In this document: piece by piece, positions 1 to 8,499 of the stretch
Layout: every line of letters begins with the position of its first letter
How positions within the stretch are numbered: position 1 is the first letter of the stretch
NCBI GenBank assembly: GCA_016794595.1
Contig: JAEUJN010000075.1
Coordinates: 1-64,000 of the forward strand
Direction: 5' to 3'
Source: Kineosporiaceae bacterium
GTDB lineage: Bacteria > Actinomycetota > Actinomycetes > Actinomycetales > Kineosporiaceae
Length of the DNA: 64,000 nt
Translations under genes and position numbers: made by a program
The notes under the pieces: model-generated
The model's input: only the letters and a program-made list of their open reading frames with translations
Databases searched by the model: none
Told to the model about the DNA's origin: nothing

Positions 1-186
1 AGGCCAGCAGCCACCGCCAGCCGATCCTGTGTTCTCACAAACCATGATCTTTTGGGGGTGGCTGCCCCTGTGTCACGTACCGACACACCACAAATCAGCA
101 GGTCACAGCATGATCAACAGTCAACTGGCGCTGTCGTACTAGGGTCCCATCGTGGTCACATCTGACTGGATGATCGGGGTCTGGCG

Positions 187-1536
187 ATGAGCTTGCGACT
201 GAAGACCATCGGTGTGCTGTGCGCTCTGCTCTCGCTGTCAGCGGCGGCGCTCGCCGGCCCGCCGAGCGCCTCGGCAGCGACGCCGAAGCCCGAGGCACAC
301 GACATCGACATGCACAGGGGCGGCCCTTCGTGGGATGTCCGCGCTCCGGGTGCCAGTGCCAGGACACATGGTCACAGTGTGGTCCGTGGAGCAGGTGCCA
401 CGTTCGAGTTCACCTACGTCGAGCCCGTACGGCCCGAGCTGAAGCGCGTGGTCGAAGAGGCGGGAAGACGTTGGGGCGCAGTGCTTCGCTCGGCACGGCC
501 GATCGTGGTCCTCGTCCGTGACGTGCCCGACCTGTCCTTCACCGATGCCTACGCAGTCAATGTGATCAGGAACTCGTCGTCGCTCCCGGAGCATCCTTCG
601 CTGATCCCGGGCGTCATGTATCCCATGGCTCTGCTCAATGCGATCACGGGGCAGGACATCAGTCCTGCCGGAACACCGATCACGAATATTCGGCCCGAAT
701 GCGTCGCCATCGGTTGCGACCTGGTGGCCTCGTTCGGTGGCCCGGACTGGTACTTCGGATTGGACGGCAAGCCGGGAGCGGGACAATACGATGCGGTGTC
801 GGTGGCCGAACACGAGATCGGTCACGGTCTCGGCTTCGACACCGATGCCCTGGTCACCGGCGCACTGGGGTCGTTCAGTCCTGCGCCCACGGTCTACGAC
901 CGTTTCCTCGTCGCTGGGGATGGTGTCCGGCTGACCTCGATCGCTCCTGACTCGACCGAGTTGGCCGCGCGGATCCAATCGAACGACCTGTTCTTCGACG
1001 GACCCTCCGCGCAGCTCGCCTTCGGCTCGCCGGTGCCGCTGTTCGCGCCGGATCCCTACGTAGATGGAACGTCCCTCTCCCATGTCAGCGCTGCGTCCCT
1101 CCCCGGGTCGATGATGGTGAGCGCAGCTCAGTCGCCGCTGGTCGGCAAGACACGCACTCTCGACACGGTCACGCTGGGAATCCTCGCCGATCTCGGATGG
1201 CCGATGCGGAACCGACTCTCGGTCGAGGGCGCCAAGGCACCAGAGCGTGACGGCGCCCAGTTGCGCTTCACCCTGCGCCTGGCTCAACCGGCAGTCGTCG
1301 GCGTCAAGGTCCGATATGCCAGTGAGGACGCGAGTGCCACAGCCGGTCGCGACTACACCGCGGTGACGGGCGTTGCGGAGATCCCGGCGGGCCGCTCGTC
1401 CACGGTCGTGTCGGTTCCGGTCCTCCCCGACCGAATCAAGGAACCGCGCGAGACGATGGTGCTACGGCTGACACTGAGTGCCGGAGCCACGCTCGGCACG
1501 ACGCAGGCGAGGGGCACGATCGTCGACGAGCGTTGA
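187..1536 (+). CDS. Secreted HExxH metalloprotease-like protein with C-terminal Calx-beta domain
   Basis: The 449-residue product starts with a Sec-type signal peptide (about residues 1-32, cleavage near SASA). Around residues 209-219 it contains HEIGHGLGFDT, which matches the zinc-binding HExxHxxGxxH/D signature of secreted metalloproteases; the third ligand would be Asp instead of His. Residues about 345-449 look like a Calx-beta repeat (a Tyr-Ala-Ser-Glu-Asp-Ala stretch, then Ala-Gly-Arg-Asp-Tyr), a Ca2+-binding or adhesion fold. It is probably an extracellular enzyme or surface protein. The ATG at 187 is preceded by a GGGGTCTGG stretch. Substrate unknown. The metalloprotease assignment rests on the motif only. 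Confidence 0.85.
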   Translation: MSLRLKTIGVLCALLSLSAAALAGPPSASAATPKPEAHDIDMHRGGPSWDVRAPGASARTHGHSVVRGAGATFEFTYVEPVRPELKRVVEEAGRRWGAVLRSARPIVVLVRDVPDLSFTDAYAVNVIRNSSSLPEHPSLIPGVMYPMALLNAITGQDISPAGTPITNIRPECVAIGCDLVASFGGPDWYFGLDGKPGAGQYDAVSVAEHEIGHGLGFDTDALVTGALGSFSPAPTVYDRFLVAGDGVRLTSIAPDSTELAARIQSNDLFFDGPSAQLAFGSPVPLFAPDPYVDGTSLSHVSAASLPGSMMVSAAQSPLVGKTRTLDTVTLGILADLGWPMRNRLSVEGAKAPERDGAQLRFTLRLAQPAVVGVKVRYASEDASATAGRDYTAVTGVAEIPAGRSSTVVSVPVLPDRIKEPRETMVLRLTLSAGATLGTTQARGTIVDER

Positions 1537-1593
1537 GTCAGGTTCGCGGCAACTGCGGACACTCGCGAGCAATTGACAGCATTGTCATGCCCT

Positions 1594-1653
1594 CGACCTG
1601 ACCGCACTCGGCGCGACCTGACCGCACTCGGCTCGAACTGACCGCACCCAGCA
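1594..1653. repeat. Three tandem 20-bp units
   Basis: Three head-to-tail copies of cgacctgaccgcactcggcg lie at 1594-1613, 1614-1633 (last base t) and 1634-1653 (diverged). They fall in the intergenic space between two convergent genes. No function is evident; slippage expansion is the simplest explanation. Confidence 0.8.
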
Positions 1654-1709
1654 GCGGCGCACCCTCAGCCAGCACCCTCAGTCAGCACCCCTGCAGCAGC
1701 CGGGAAGGA

Positions 1710-4391
1710 TCACCCGCTGTGCCGGATGATCGCCGTCACCCGCGTGCCGTCCGGGCGCAGTTCGATGGTGGTGTTCTGCGCCAGCTCGCTGACGATGGCC
1801 AGCCCCCGCCCCCGTTCGGAGGCGCCGTCGCTCGCCTCCCGCCAGCGCCCGTGGTCGGTCACCTGAACCCGCACCCGATCGACGTCCACCTGATCGACGG
1901 TCAGCTCGGCCCGCGGATCGGAGGCGAACCTCGGGTGCTCGAGCGCATTGGTGGCCATCTCGGTCGCCACCTGGATCACCGCGTCGACCGTGGCCGGCTC
2001 GAGGTTCAGCTGCTCACCCCACCGGCGCAGGCGCCGGCGCACGCCCGCCAGGTCGCGGACGGCGTCCAGGCCGGCGCGCACCACCGACCCCTCGCTGTCC
2101 ACCGTTCGACCCAGGACGGCGCAGGTGACCACCAGGTCGTCGGCCCGGGAATCCGCCGAGGTCAGCAGGTCGCGCAGCCGCTCGGCCACCTCCCCGGGGG
2201 CGAGCCGTTCGAACGCGGGGTCCCGGGCGATGCCGGCGGCCGCGCCCAGCAGTTGGTCCAGTCCGTGCTGCAGTGAGCGACCCCGGCGCTCGATCAGGCC
2301 GTCGGAGTACCAGATGAGCATCGCGCCGTCCGGCACCGTGAGCTCGTGATCGCGCCGTGGCTCCATCGCCACGCCCAGCGGTGGCCCGGGCGGGACGTCG
2401 AGGAACTGCGCCCGCCCGGGCGTCAGCAACAGCGCGGGCGGGTGACCGGCGCTGGCGATCCGCAGCACCCCCATCGCCGGGCTGTAGTCGGCGTACCCCA
2501 CCGTGCTGCACAGCGCGCCGGGCATCCACTCGCACGCGCCGTCCAGGGTCTCGAGCAGTTGCGCCGGGCTGCCCCCCGACTGCGCGTGCGAGCGCAGCAG
2601 CGGCTGCACCTTCATCATCACCGTGGTCGCCGCCAGATCGTGGCCGACGATGTCCCCCACGCACAGCCCGATCCGGTTGCCGGGGATCTCGAACACGTCG
2701 TACCAGTCGCCGCCGATCTCACGCCCGGTGGTCGCCGGCACGTAACACCCGCCGGCCCGCACCCCGGGCAGGTCACCCGGCAGATCCGGCAGCAGGGCCG
2801 CCTGGAGTTGGTGGGCCGCGCGGTACTCCGCCTCGTACTGCTCGGCTCGTTCCAGGGCCGGCCCGGCGAGCGAGGCCAGGGTCTGGGCCAGCACCCTGTG
2901 GTCCAGACTGACCGGTCCGGGCCGCTCGAAGCCGAAGCCCAGGGCACCGATGGAGCGCTCTCCGATCAGGATCGGCACGCACAGGGTGCTCCGGCTGCCG
3001 GTCGAGGCGTAGTACCGGGCCGCCTGCGGGTGCCGGCCCGCCATCTCCTCCAGGCTCTCGAACACCAGCATCCGTCCCACCCGGGCCGCCGTGGTGATCG
3101 GGGTGAGGTCGGACTGGTCCACCGGGATGACGGCCAACCCCTCGGCGATCGCCGGGGGCAGGTTCTGTGAGGAGAATCTGCGCCAGACCCGGGCCTCCCG
3201 GTCGAGCACGGCGACCACGCCGAAGGTGGCGACCATGCGCACCCCCCGCTCGACCAGGACCCCGGCGATCTCCTCGATGGTGGCGGCGGTGGCGAGCCCG
3301 GCGGTGACCTCCTGCAGGGTGCGCATCCGGGCCACCGCCGACTCGGCGGCCTGCAGCGACAGGGCGCGGTCGAGCGCGATCGCGGTGTGCGCGGCCACGC
3401 TCGACAGGAAGCTGGTCTCCTCGGCGTCGAACCAGCGCGGATCGTCCCAGCCGAACGCCACGATGCCCACCAGACGATCACCGACCACCAGTGGCAGGTT
3501 CGCCCACGCCTCCTGGACGCCCTCATCGGCCACCAGATCGGGATAGCGCAGTCGCCGATCAGCGGCCGAGGTCACCAGCACCGGACGGCGGTCGCGCACC
3601 ATCTGGCGGACGGCGGACAGCTGCGCGTAGGCCTCGGCACCGGGCAGGTCCTCGGGGTCGGAGCCGCCGAACAGGATGTCCTCCACCCCGGGGATCCCGG
3701 TCGCGGCCAACAGCCGCGGCCGCCGCAGGCCGTCGTAGATCGTGATCGTGGCCGCCGAGGCCGAGAGCATCGGCAGGCACACCTCGATCAGGGTGGTCGC
3801 GACCTCGGTCGCCGAGGTCGCGGCCGCGAGCCGGGTGGTCAGGGCGTACAGGTCCGCCAGCCGCTGCGCCGTCCGCTGGGCATCGAGCCGGGCCTCGCTC
3901 TCGCGGTGGTGGGCCTGGGCCCGTTCCATCGCCGCTCCGCAGATCGTGGCCAGTTGCCGGATCCCTTGCACCTGGTCGGGGTCGAAGGTTTGCTCCCGCA
4001 CCCATCCCAGGGACAGGACGCCGAGCGGCCGGTCACGCGGACCCAGCGGCGCGACCGCCAACGAGGTCTGATCGAGGGGTGTCCCGGCCACCTCGGGGAA
4101 GCGGCGGTCCAGGTCGTCGGGGGTGCGCAGCAGGACCACCTCGCCGCTGGCCAGCGCCTCCGTCGACGGCCGGAGGATCCGCAGGTCGTAGGTGGCGAGC
4201 TGCGAGGCCACCTCGGCCCGCATGCCGCGGGCCTCGACCAGCCGCATCGTGTGCCCATCGGGGTCGAGCAGGGCGATGTTGACCAGCTGCGCCCCGGCCA
4301 GCGGGCCGATCATCTCGCCCAGAACGGCCAGGACATCCTGCTCGGTCACCGCCCCGGCCAGTTCGGCGGCGAAGTCGGCCCACTCGCTCAC
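1710..4391 (-). CDS. GAF-GAF-GAF-SpoIIE (PP2C) phosphatase with C-terminal anti-sigma-type HATPase
   Basis: This 893-residue cytoplasmic signalling protein has three tandem GAF sensor domains (about 10-165, 185-345, 365-515). They are followed by a PP2C-type SpoIIE phosphatase with GGDWYDVF and CVGDIVGHD metal-binding motifs and a WYSDGLIERRG motif (about 545-735). A C-terminal RsbW-like ATPase (about 765-890) has ATEMATNALEH as N-box and GRGLAIVSELA as G-box. Such hybrids control partner-switching pathways, dephosphorylating an anti-sigma antagonist while the kinase domain can act as an anti-sigma or antagonist kinase. No sigma factor or STAS partner lies nearby, so the target is unknown. 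There is no membrane segment. Confidence 0.93.
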   Translation of the reverse strand: MSEWADFAAELAGAVTEQDVLAVLGEMIGPLAGAQLVNIALLDPDGHTMRLVEARGMRAEVASQLATYDLRILRPSTEALASGEVVLLRTPDDLDRRFPEVAGTPLDQTSLAVAPLGPRDRPLGVLSLGWVREQTFDPDQVQGIRQLATICGAAMERAQAHHRESEARLDAQRTAQRLADLYALTTRLAAATSATEVATTLIEVCLPMLSASAATITIYDGLRRPRLLAATGIPGVEDILFGGSDPEDLPGAEAYAQLSAVRQMVRDRRPVLVTSAADRRLRYPDLVADEGVQEAWANLPLVVGDRLVGIVAFGWDDPRWFDAEETSFLSSVAAHTAIALDRALSLQAAESAVARMRTLQEVTAGLATAATIEEIAGVLVERGVRMVATFGVVAVLDREARVWRRFSSQNLPPAIAEGLAVIPVDQSDLTPITTAARVGRMLVFESLEEMAGRHPQAARYYASTGSRSTLCVPILIGERSIGALGFGFERPGPVSLDHRVLAQTLASLAGPALERAEQYEAEYRAAHQLQAALLPDLPGDLPGVRAGGCYVPATTGREIGGDWYDVFEIPGNRIGLCVGDIVGHDLAATTVMMKVQPLLRSHAQSGGSPAQLLETLDGACEWMPGALCSTVGYADYSPAMGVLRIASAGHPPALLLTPGRAQFLDVPPGPPLGVAMEPRRDHELTVPDGAMLIWYSDGLIERRGRSLQHGLDQLLGAAAGIARDPAFERLAPGEVAERLRDLLTSADSRADDLVVTCAVLGRTVDSEGSVVRAGLDAVRDLAGVRRRLRRWGEQLNLEPATVDAVIQVATEMATNALEHPRFASDPRAELTVDQVDVDRVRVQVTDHGRWREASDGASERGRGLAIVSELAQNTTIELRPDGTRVTAIIRHSG

Positions 4392-4462
4392 GGCTCAAAC
4401 ATCAACTCGACCGTGCAGGACGGCAAGTGGCGAAGTCCCTCGAGTGGGAGTGCCCGGCAGGG

Positions 4463-5209
4463 TCAGGTGGTGACGGTGACCCCGCGCCAGAAGGCGACGT
4501 GCCCGGTGATCTGCTCGGCCGCCGGCTTGGGGGTCGGGTAGAACCACGCGGCGTCCGGGTTCACCTGGCCGTCGACCTCGAGGGAGTAATAGGACGCCGT
4601 GCCCTTCCACGGGCAGACCGAGGTGGTCGACGAGGGGCGCAGTACCGCCGGGTCGACCGAGTCGAGCGGGAAGTAGTGGTTACCCTCGACCACGACCGTC
4701 CGGTCGCTGTCGGCGATGACGTGTCCGTTCCACATGGCGCGCATGGGCCTTCCAACGCCACCGGTGGGCCGATGCTTCCCGGGTCGCTTCCCCGGCTGTC
4801 GGGCCTGGACGGCGTCCGCGATCCGGCGCGCGGCGTCCTCGGGGTCCTCGTGCTCCCACACCCGGACGGCGAGCCAGCCGGCAGCGGCCAACGCCCGATC
4901 GGTCGCGCGATCGCGGGCGACGTTGCCGGCGAGCTTGTCCCGCCACCAGTCGGCGTTGGCCGCGGGGGAGGTGGCGTGCTGGGGGCACGAGTGCCAGAAG
5001 CACCCGTCGACGAACACCGCCACCTTCGCCGGTCCGAACACCAGGTCCGCGCGGCGACGCAGCCCGGGGACGATTGGACGATCCACCCGATAGCGAAACC
5101 CCATGCGGTGCAACGCCTTGCGCACCGCGATCTCGGCTCCGGTATCGCGGCGACGCTGGGATTGCATGCGCCGTTGCACTCCAGGCGAGGACGCCGGTGG
5201 CCGGGCCAT
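4463..5209 (-). CDS. vsr: Very short patch repair (Vsr) endonuclease fused to a DUF427 domain
   Basis: Residues about 13-138 are a Vsr T:G-mismatch nicking endonuclease, with ADLVFGPAKVAVFVDGCFWH, then CPQH and WWRDKLAGN, the usual metal and Zn-site motifs. Vsr repairs T:G mismatches created by deamination of 5-methylcytosine, which fits the cytosine methyltransferase gene 3 kb upstream. Residues 156-248 form a complete DUF427 domain (MRAMWNG, VVVEGNHYFP, SVCPWKG, AWFYPTPK), normally a separate protein of about 95 residues and unknown role. Met156 (ATG at 4742-4744) has a GGAAGG ribosome-binding-like sequence 3 bp upstream, so DUF427 may also be made alone. Met15 is a possible later start for Vsr. 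Confidence 0.9.
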   Translation of the reverse strand: MARPPASSPGVQRRMQSQRRRDTGAEIAVRKALHRMGFRYRVDRPIVPGLRRRADLVFGPAKVAVFVDGCFWHSCPQHATSPAANADWWRDKLAGNVARDRATDRALAAAGWLAVRVWEHEDPEDAARRIADAVQARQPGKRPGKHRPTGGVGRPMRAMWNGHVIADSDRTVVVEGNHYFPLDSVDPAVLRPSSTTSVCPWKGTASYYSLEVDGQVNPDAAWFYPTPKPAAEQITGHVAFWRGVTVTT

Positions 5210-5408
5210 CGCCCCAGTCTGCCGCGATCGGGCTGGTCAGGGGGCCTCAGGACCGATCGCGAACTGGCCGACACTTCTCACGAACCGGCGGTTCGGACCG
5301 GTACGGTACGGCCACCGCAGTCGTGACGAGCCCGGCGATACCGCATCGGCGCAGCCGCTCCCGGATCGATCGGGTTCGGGAAACGTCCCAGTGATCGAGG
5401 AGTCAGCA

Positions 5409-5954
5409 ATGGCAAAGGGCAAGAAGGACAAGGCCAAGGACACCAAGGCCGCCAAGAAGGCCAAGGACGAGCTGAAGAAGCAGACCAAGGCCGCGGAGAA
5501 GGCGGCCAAGGCTGCGAAGGCCGCGGAGAAGGCCGCCGAGAAGGCCGCGGCCAAGGCGGCCGCCAAGGCCGAGAAGGCGGGCGCGAAGGCCGCCGCCAAG
5601 GTGGTCGAGAAGGCGAGGACGACCAAGGCAGCCAAGGCAGCCAAGGAGCCCCAGGCTGCCGCGCCGGTCGAAGCGGCACCCGTTGCCAAGGCTCCGGTTG
5701 CCAAGGCTCCGGTTGCCAAGGCGCCGGTCGTCGAGGAGGCTCCGGTCGTCGAGGCGCCGGTTGTCGAGGAGGCGCCGGTTGTCGAGGAGGCTCCCGTCGT
5801 CGAGGCCGTTCCGGCCGAGCAGAACGGGCACGCCGATCTGGGCTCCATGACCCGGGTGCAGCTGCTCGCCGAGGCGCGCCGGCTCGAGATCCCGGGCCGT
5901 TCGGCGATGTCGAAGGACCAGTTGCTGGCCGCCCTGCGCGATCGCCAGAGCTGA
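5409..5954 (+). CDS. Histone H1-like Lys/Ala-rich DNA-binding protein with C-terminal SAP/Rho-N-like motif
   Basis: The product has 181 residues. Residues 1-85 are almost only Lys, Ala and Glu in KAAEKAAK-type repeats, as in eukaryotic H1 tails and actinobacterial nucleoid proteins. Residues about 88-138 are repeats of PVAKA (three times) and PVVEEA/PVVEA. The last 35 residues (MTRVQLLAEARRLEIPGRS, then MSKDQLLAALRD) look like a SAP or Rho N-terminal-type nucleic-acid-binding helix-turn-helix. It probably binds DNA non-specifically. The ATG at 5409 has GAGGAG 5 bp upstream; longer reading in this frame lacks such a site. The gene lies against the direction of the flanking restriction genes. 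Confidence 0.88.
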   Translation: MAKGKKDKAKDTKAAKKAKDELKKQTKAAEKAAKAAKAAEKAAEKAAAKAAAKAEKAGAKAAAKVVEKARTTKAAKAAKEPQAAAPVEAAPVAKAPVAKAPVAKAPVVEEAPVVEAPVVEEAPVVEEAPVVEAVPAEQNGHADLGSMTRVQLLAEARRLEIPGRSAMSKDQLLAALRDRQS

Positions 5955-6041
5955 GCCGAACCACCGCTGCACCGCACCACCGCTGCACCGAACCAGTTCC
6001 ACCGAACCACCGGCACCGCCGTCCGCCAGACTCCTCCGGCA

Positions 6042-6085
6042 GGCGCCGGCGTCACGATCGTCGACTGCGTCGTGACGCCGGTGCC
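6042..6085. terminator. 16-bp-arm hairpin between convergent genes
   Basis: Arms ggcgccggcgtcacga (6042-6057) and tcgtgacgccggtgcc (6070-6085) pair with a single G-T wobble around a 12-nt loop. It sits between the convergent H1-like and endonuclease genes, so it could terminate both. There is no T-tract, as is common for hairpin terminators in high-GC actinobacteria. Confidence 0.65.
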
Positions 6086-6185
6086 TGGTCCACTCCGGGG
6101 CCTGGCAGGACCCCAGAGGTACGGATCCTGTCGACTCCCCGCCGATCCCTGCCGACCCTGGCGAGATCCTGGCGAATCGCGCGAC

Positions 6186-7034
6186 TCAGACGTAGGCGAA
6201 CGTGGTGTCGTACTCGTTGGCCATCCGCACGATCATCGACTCGTAGTTGAACGAGTCCCCCGGCGCCGGTGCGGGGCGATCGGTCACCAGCTCGACCGGT
6301 CCGCCGTCGTTGCGCAGGCTGAGCACGGTCACCCCGATGCCGTCGAAACCGACCGCGGACGACGCCGATCGTCGGGGGATCTCCGCCACCTTGGCCAGCA
6401 CCCGGAGCGCGTCCGCCGGCTGCTTGTGCCGGGTCACCTCGAAGTGGCCGTCCCGTGGCCCGCGGTTGTTCACCACCGGCGAGATGAACTCCGGGGCGGC
6501 ATTGACCTGGACGTACCCGATCGCCAACGCCTGTCGAGAGGCGCCGTGGACGCACAGGTGCGAGGAGTTCAGCTCGTCGTAGAGCCGGGGCAGCGACTTC
6601 ACGTGCGCGGTCATGCAGGCCTTCGCCTCGAGTGCCACCAGGACGGCGCCGACCACCGAGGCCACCGGTACGGGTGGCAACGATCCGAGCAGTGCCCGGT
6701 CGGCCTCCTCCAGCGGTGCCCCGTAGGCGTCGGCCAATCCCGCGAACGTGCCGACCAGCCGGCCGCCGTCCGCAGGCCGGGCGATCACCAGGTCGAGGTC
6801 CTTGTGCCGTCCGGTGGCGAAGTCCACCATCCGCTGGTTGACCCCGACGACCACCTTGCCCTCGGCGGCATGCCGGCGCAGCAGCGAGGAGGTGGCCAGC
6901 AGGTCCAGGGCCACCCCCCAACTGCCGACCTTGCTGTGCCGATCCGAGCGTGAGTGGTATTGCCAGGCGACGCCGTACCGGTCGGGCTTGCCCGGCTGCG
7001 CCAGGAAGCGCACCAGCAGAGACGGTCCGATCAC
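6186..7034 (-). CDS. Putative type II restriction endonuclease (PD-(D/E)XK-like)
   Basis: The 282-residue product lies directly downstream of the cytosine methyltransferase gene on the same strand, where the cognate endonuclease is expected. It contains KDLDLVIARP and later VALEAKACMTAHVKSLPRL, a plausible D...ExK nuclease core, followed by ELNSSH. I do not recognise a named family, so the function is inferred from the motif and the neighbour. The GTG at 7032-7034 is chosen as start because a strong GGGGGAGGGGAG ribosome-binding stretch lies just upstream; an ATG at 7112 would overlap the methyltransferase gene by 29 bp and lacks such a site. Confidence 0.68.
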   Translation of the reverse strand: MIGPSLLVRFLAQPGKPDRYGVAWQYHSRSDRHSKVGSWGVALDLLATSSLLRRHAAEGKVVVGVNQRMVDFATGRHKDLDLVIARPADGGRLVGTFAGLADAYGAPLEEADRALLGSLPPVPVASVVGAVLVALEAKACMTAHVKSLPRLYDELNSSHLCVHGASRQALAIGYVQVNAAPEFISPVVNNRGPRDGHFEVTRHKQPADALRVLAKVAEIPRRSASSAVGFDGIGVTVLSLRNDGGPVELVTDRPAPAPGDSFNYESMIVRMANEYDTTFAYV

Positions 7035-7083
7035 CGGTGCTCTCCCCTCCCCCTCGGGCCCGTTCGCTCGCTCGACAGCCGAC

Positions 7084-8283
7084 TCAACCGGCCAGCGAGG
7101 TGGACGTCGCACCCTCGACCGGTGCGGTGAGCTCGCGGTGGGCGATCACGTCCTCGCGGAACCCGGGGTGACGGCCGAGGTTGCCCTGACTGAGCCGGCC
7201 CAGGAATCCCGCGGTGCCGCGATGGCTCAGGGTCGGGGCCTGATCGGCGTCCAGGACGTCGAGCAGGTGACGGTACGGCTGGAGTCGCGGGTACTCGGAC
7301 GCCGCCACCCGCCAGACCTTCCCCCGCTCGCCCCAGGCCGCGGTCGGCCACGAGCGCGGTCCCGACCAGGGCTCGGCGTCCAGGATCATCTCCCCCGGCT
7401 CGGCGATCCGCCCCGCCAACCAGGCGGCCACCCCGACCGTGACGGCGTTACCCACCAGCTTCCACCGCGGGCCGTTGCGCCGGGGCACGGTCTCGGCCGG
7501 CGCCGTCCAGCCGCGCGGGAAGCCCTGCAACGCCTCGGCGTCGCCGATCTGCGGGGTGATCAGGCGGCGTCCGGGGCTCGCACCCGGCACCCACACGGCC
7601 GGCGGGGAGGGAATGCCGATCGTCGAGCCGCCCTTCAGGGTCGGGACGGCGTCGCGCGCCCAGCCCAACCCTCCCCGGCCCTCGGTCCAGTAGAAGCCGT
7701 AGGCGTCCTCGGCCAGGTCGCTCTCGGGGCGCTCGCCGGCCTCGTCCGCGAACAGCACCTGGCGGGGATCGTGCGTGCGCGAGGCGACCAGCAGCACCCT
7801 CCGCCGTCGCTGGGGCACCCCGGTGAACCGGGAGTCGACGACGCGGTAGGCCCAGCGGTAGCCGAGCGCCTCGAGCTCGCCGACCAGGTAGTGCATCGCC
7901 TCCCCCCGGTCGAGGGAGAGCATGTTCGGCACGTTCTCGATCACCAGCCAGGGCAACCGGCGTCGGCGCCTGCGGGTCAGCCGCAGGGCCTCGAAGACGT
8001 GCGAGACCAGGCTCGACTGACCGCCGGTGATCCCCGCCGTCCGGCCGGCTTGCGACAGATCGGTACACGGGAAGCCGGCCGCGACGACGTCGGTGCCACG
8101 GGGCAGGTCGCGCAGTTGCCGGACGTCGGGGTGCAGCGGGACGTCGCCGAACCGGGCCTCGAGCACTCGCTGGGCGGGCTCCCACCACTCACAGAGCAGC
8201 TCGGTGCGGGCCTGCTCACCGAGGGCGGCCCGGAAGCCGCTCTCGATGCCGCCGATCCCGGCGAACAGCCCGACGATCCTCAT
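7084..8283 (-). CDS. dcm: DNA (cytosine-5)-methyltransferase
   Basis: The 399-residue enzyme carries the C5-MTase signature motifs in order: I (GLFAGIGGIESGF, SAM binding), IV (AAGFPCTDLSQAG, catalytic Pro-Cys), VI (ENVPNML), VIII (QRRRRVLLVAS), a target-recognition region, and X (KLVGNAVTV). It methylates cytosine in a specific site, protecting DNA from the adjacent candidate endonuclease; the vsr gene 1.9 kb further on would repair its deamination products. The ATG at 8281-8283 begins exactly at the conserved MRIVGLFAG and follows GGGAGAGAG; the longer upstream reading is low-complexity and rejected. Recognition sequence unknown. Confidence 0.95.
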   Translation of the reverse strand: MRIVGLFAGIGGIESGFRAALGEQARTELLCEWWEPAQRVLEARFGDVPLHPDVRQLRDLPRGTDVVAAGFPCTDLSQAGRTAGITGGQSSLVSHVFEALRLTRRRRRRLPWLVIENVPNMLSLDRGEAMHYLVGELEALGYRWAYRVVDSRFTGVPQRRRRVLLVASRTHDPRQVLFADEAGERPESDLAEDAYGFYWTEGRGGLGWARDAVPTLKGGSTIGIPSPPAVWVPGASPGRRLITPQIGDAEALQGFPRGWTAPAETVPRRNGPRWKLVGNAVTVGVAAWLAGRIAEPGEMILDAEPWSGPRSWPTAAWGERGKVWRVAASEYPRLQPYRHLLDVLDADQAPTLSHRGTAGFLGRLSQGNLGRHPGFREDVIAHRELTAPVEGATSTSLAG

Positions 8284-8499
8284 CTGGGTCTCTCTCCCTG
8301 TCCTCCAGGCCGGCACCACAGGACCGGTCCGCACGGGTCGCGGGGGTGAGTGGCGTGCCCTGGCCCGAACGCTAGCCGGATCGGTGCCCGAACTCGAGCC
8401 GCCACCCGGTTCGCCCTGAAGTAGACACCCGGCCACCGACAGGGCGCTGTCCTGATATCGTCTCGCCCCGATTGAGCGATTTACGGATGATCACACCTC
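8284..8499. other. Divergent intergenic region
   Basis: This 216-bp gap separates the divergently transcribed methyltransferase and GH26-like genes and must hold both promoters. A slightly AT-richer patch lies near 8448-8490, but I see no confident -35/-10 pair or operator. Confidence 0.5.

Noticed and set aside
238-1287. Long minus-strand reading frame opposite the first gene
   Set aside because: Arg/Asp/Gly-rich antisense shadow typical of GC-rich DNA; the plus strand has a signal peptide and domain motifs.
4395-4610. Small minus-strand frame downstream of vsr
   Set aside because: Overlaps the DUF427 coding end in another frame and has no ribosome-binding site or recognisable features.
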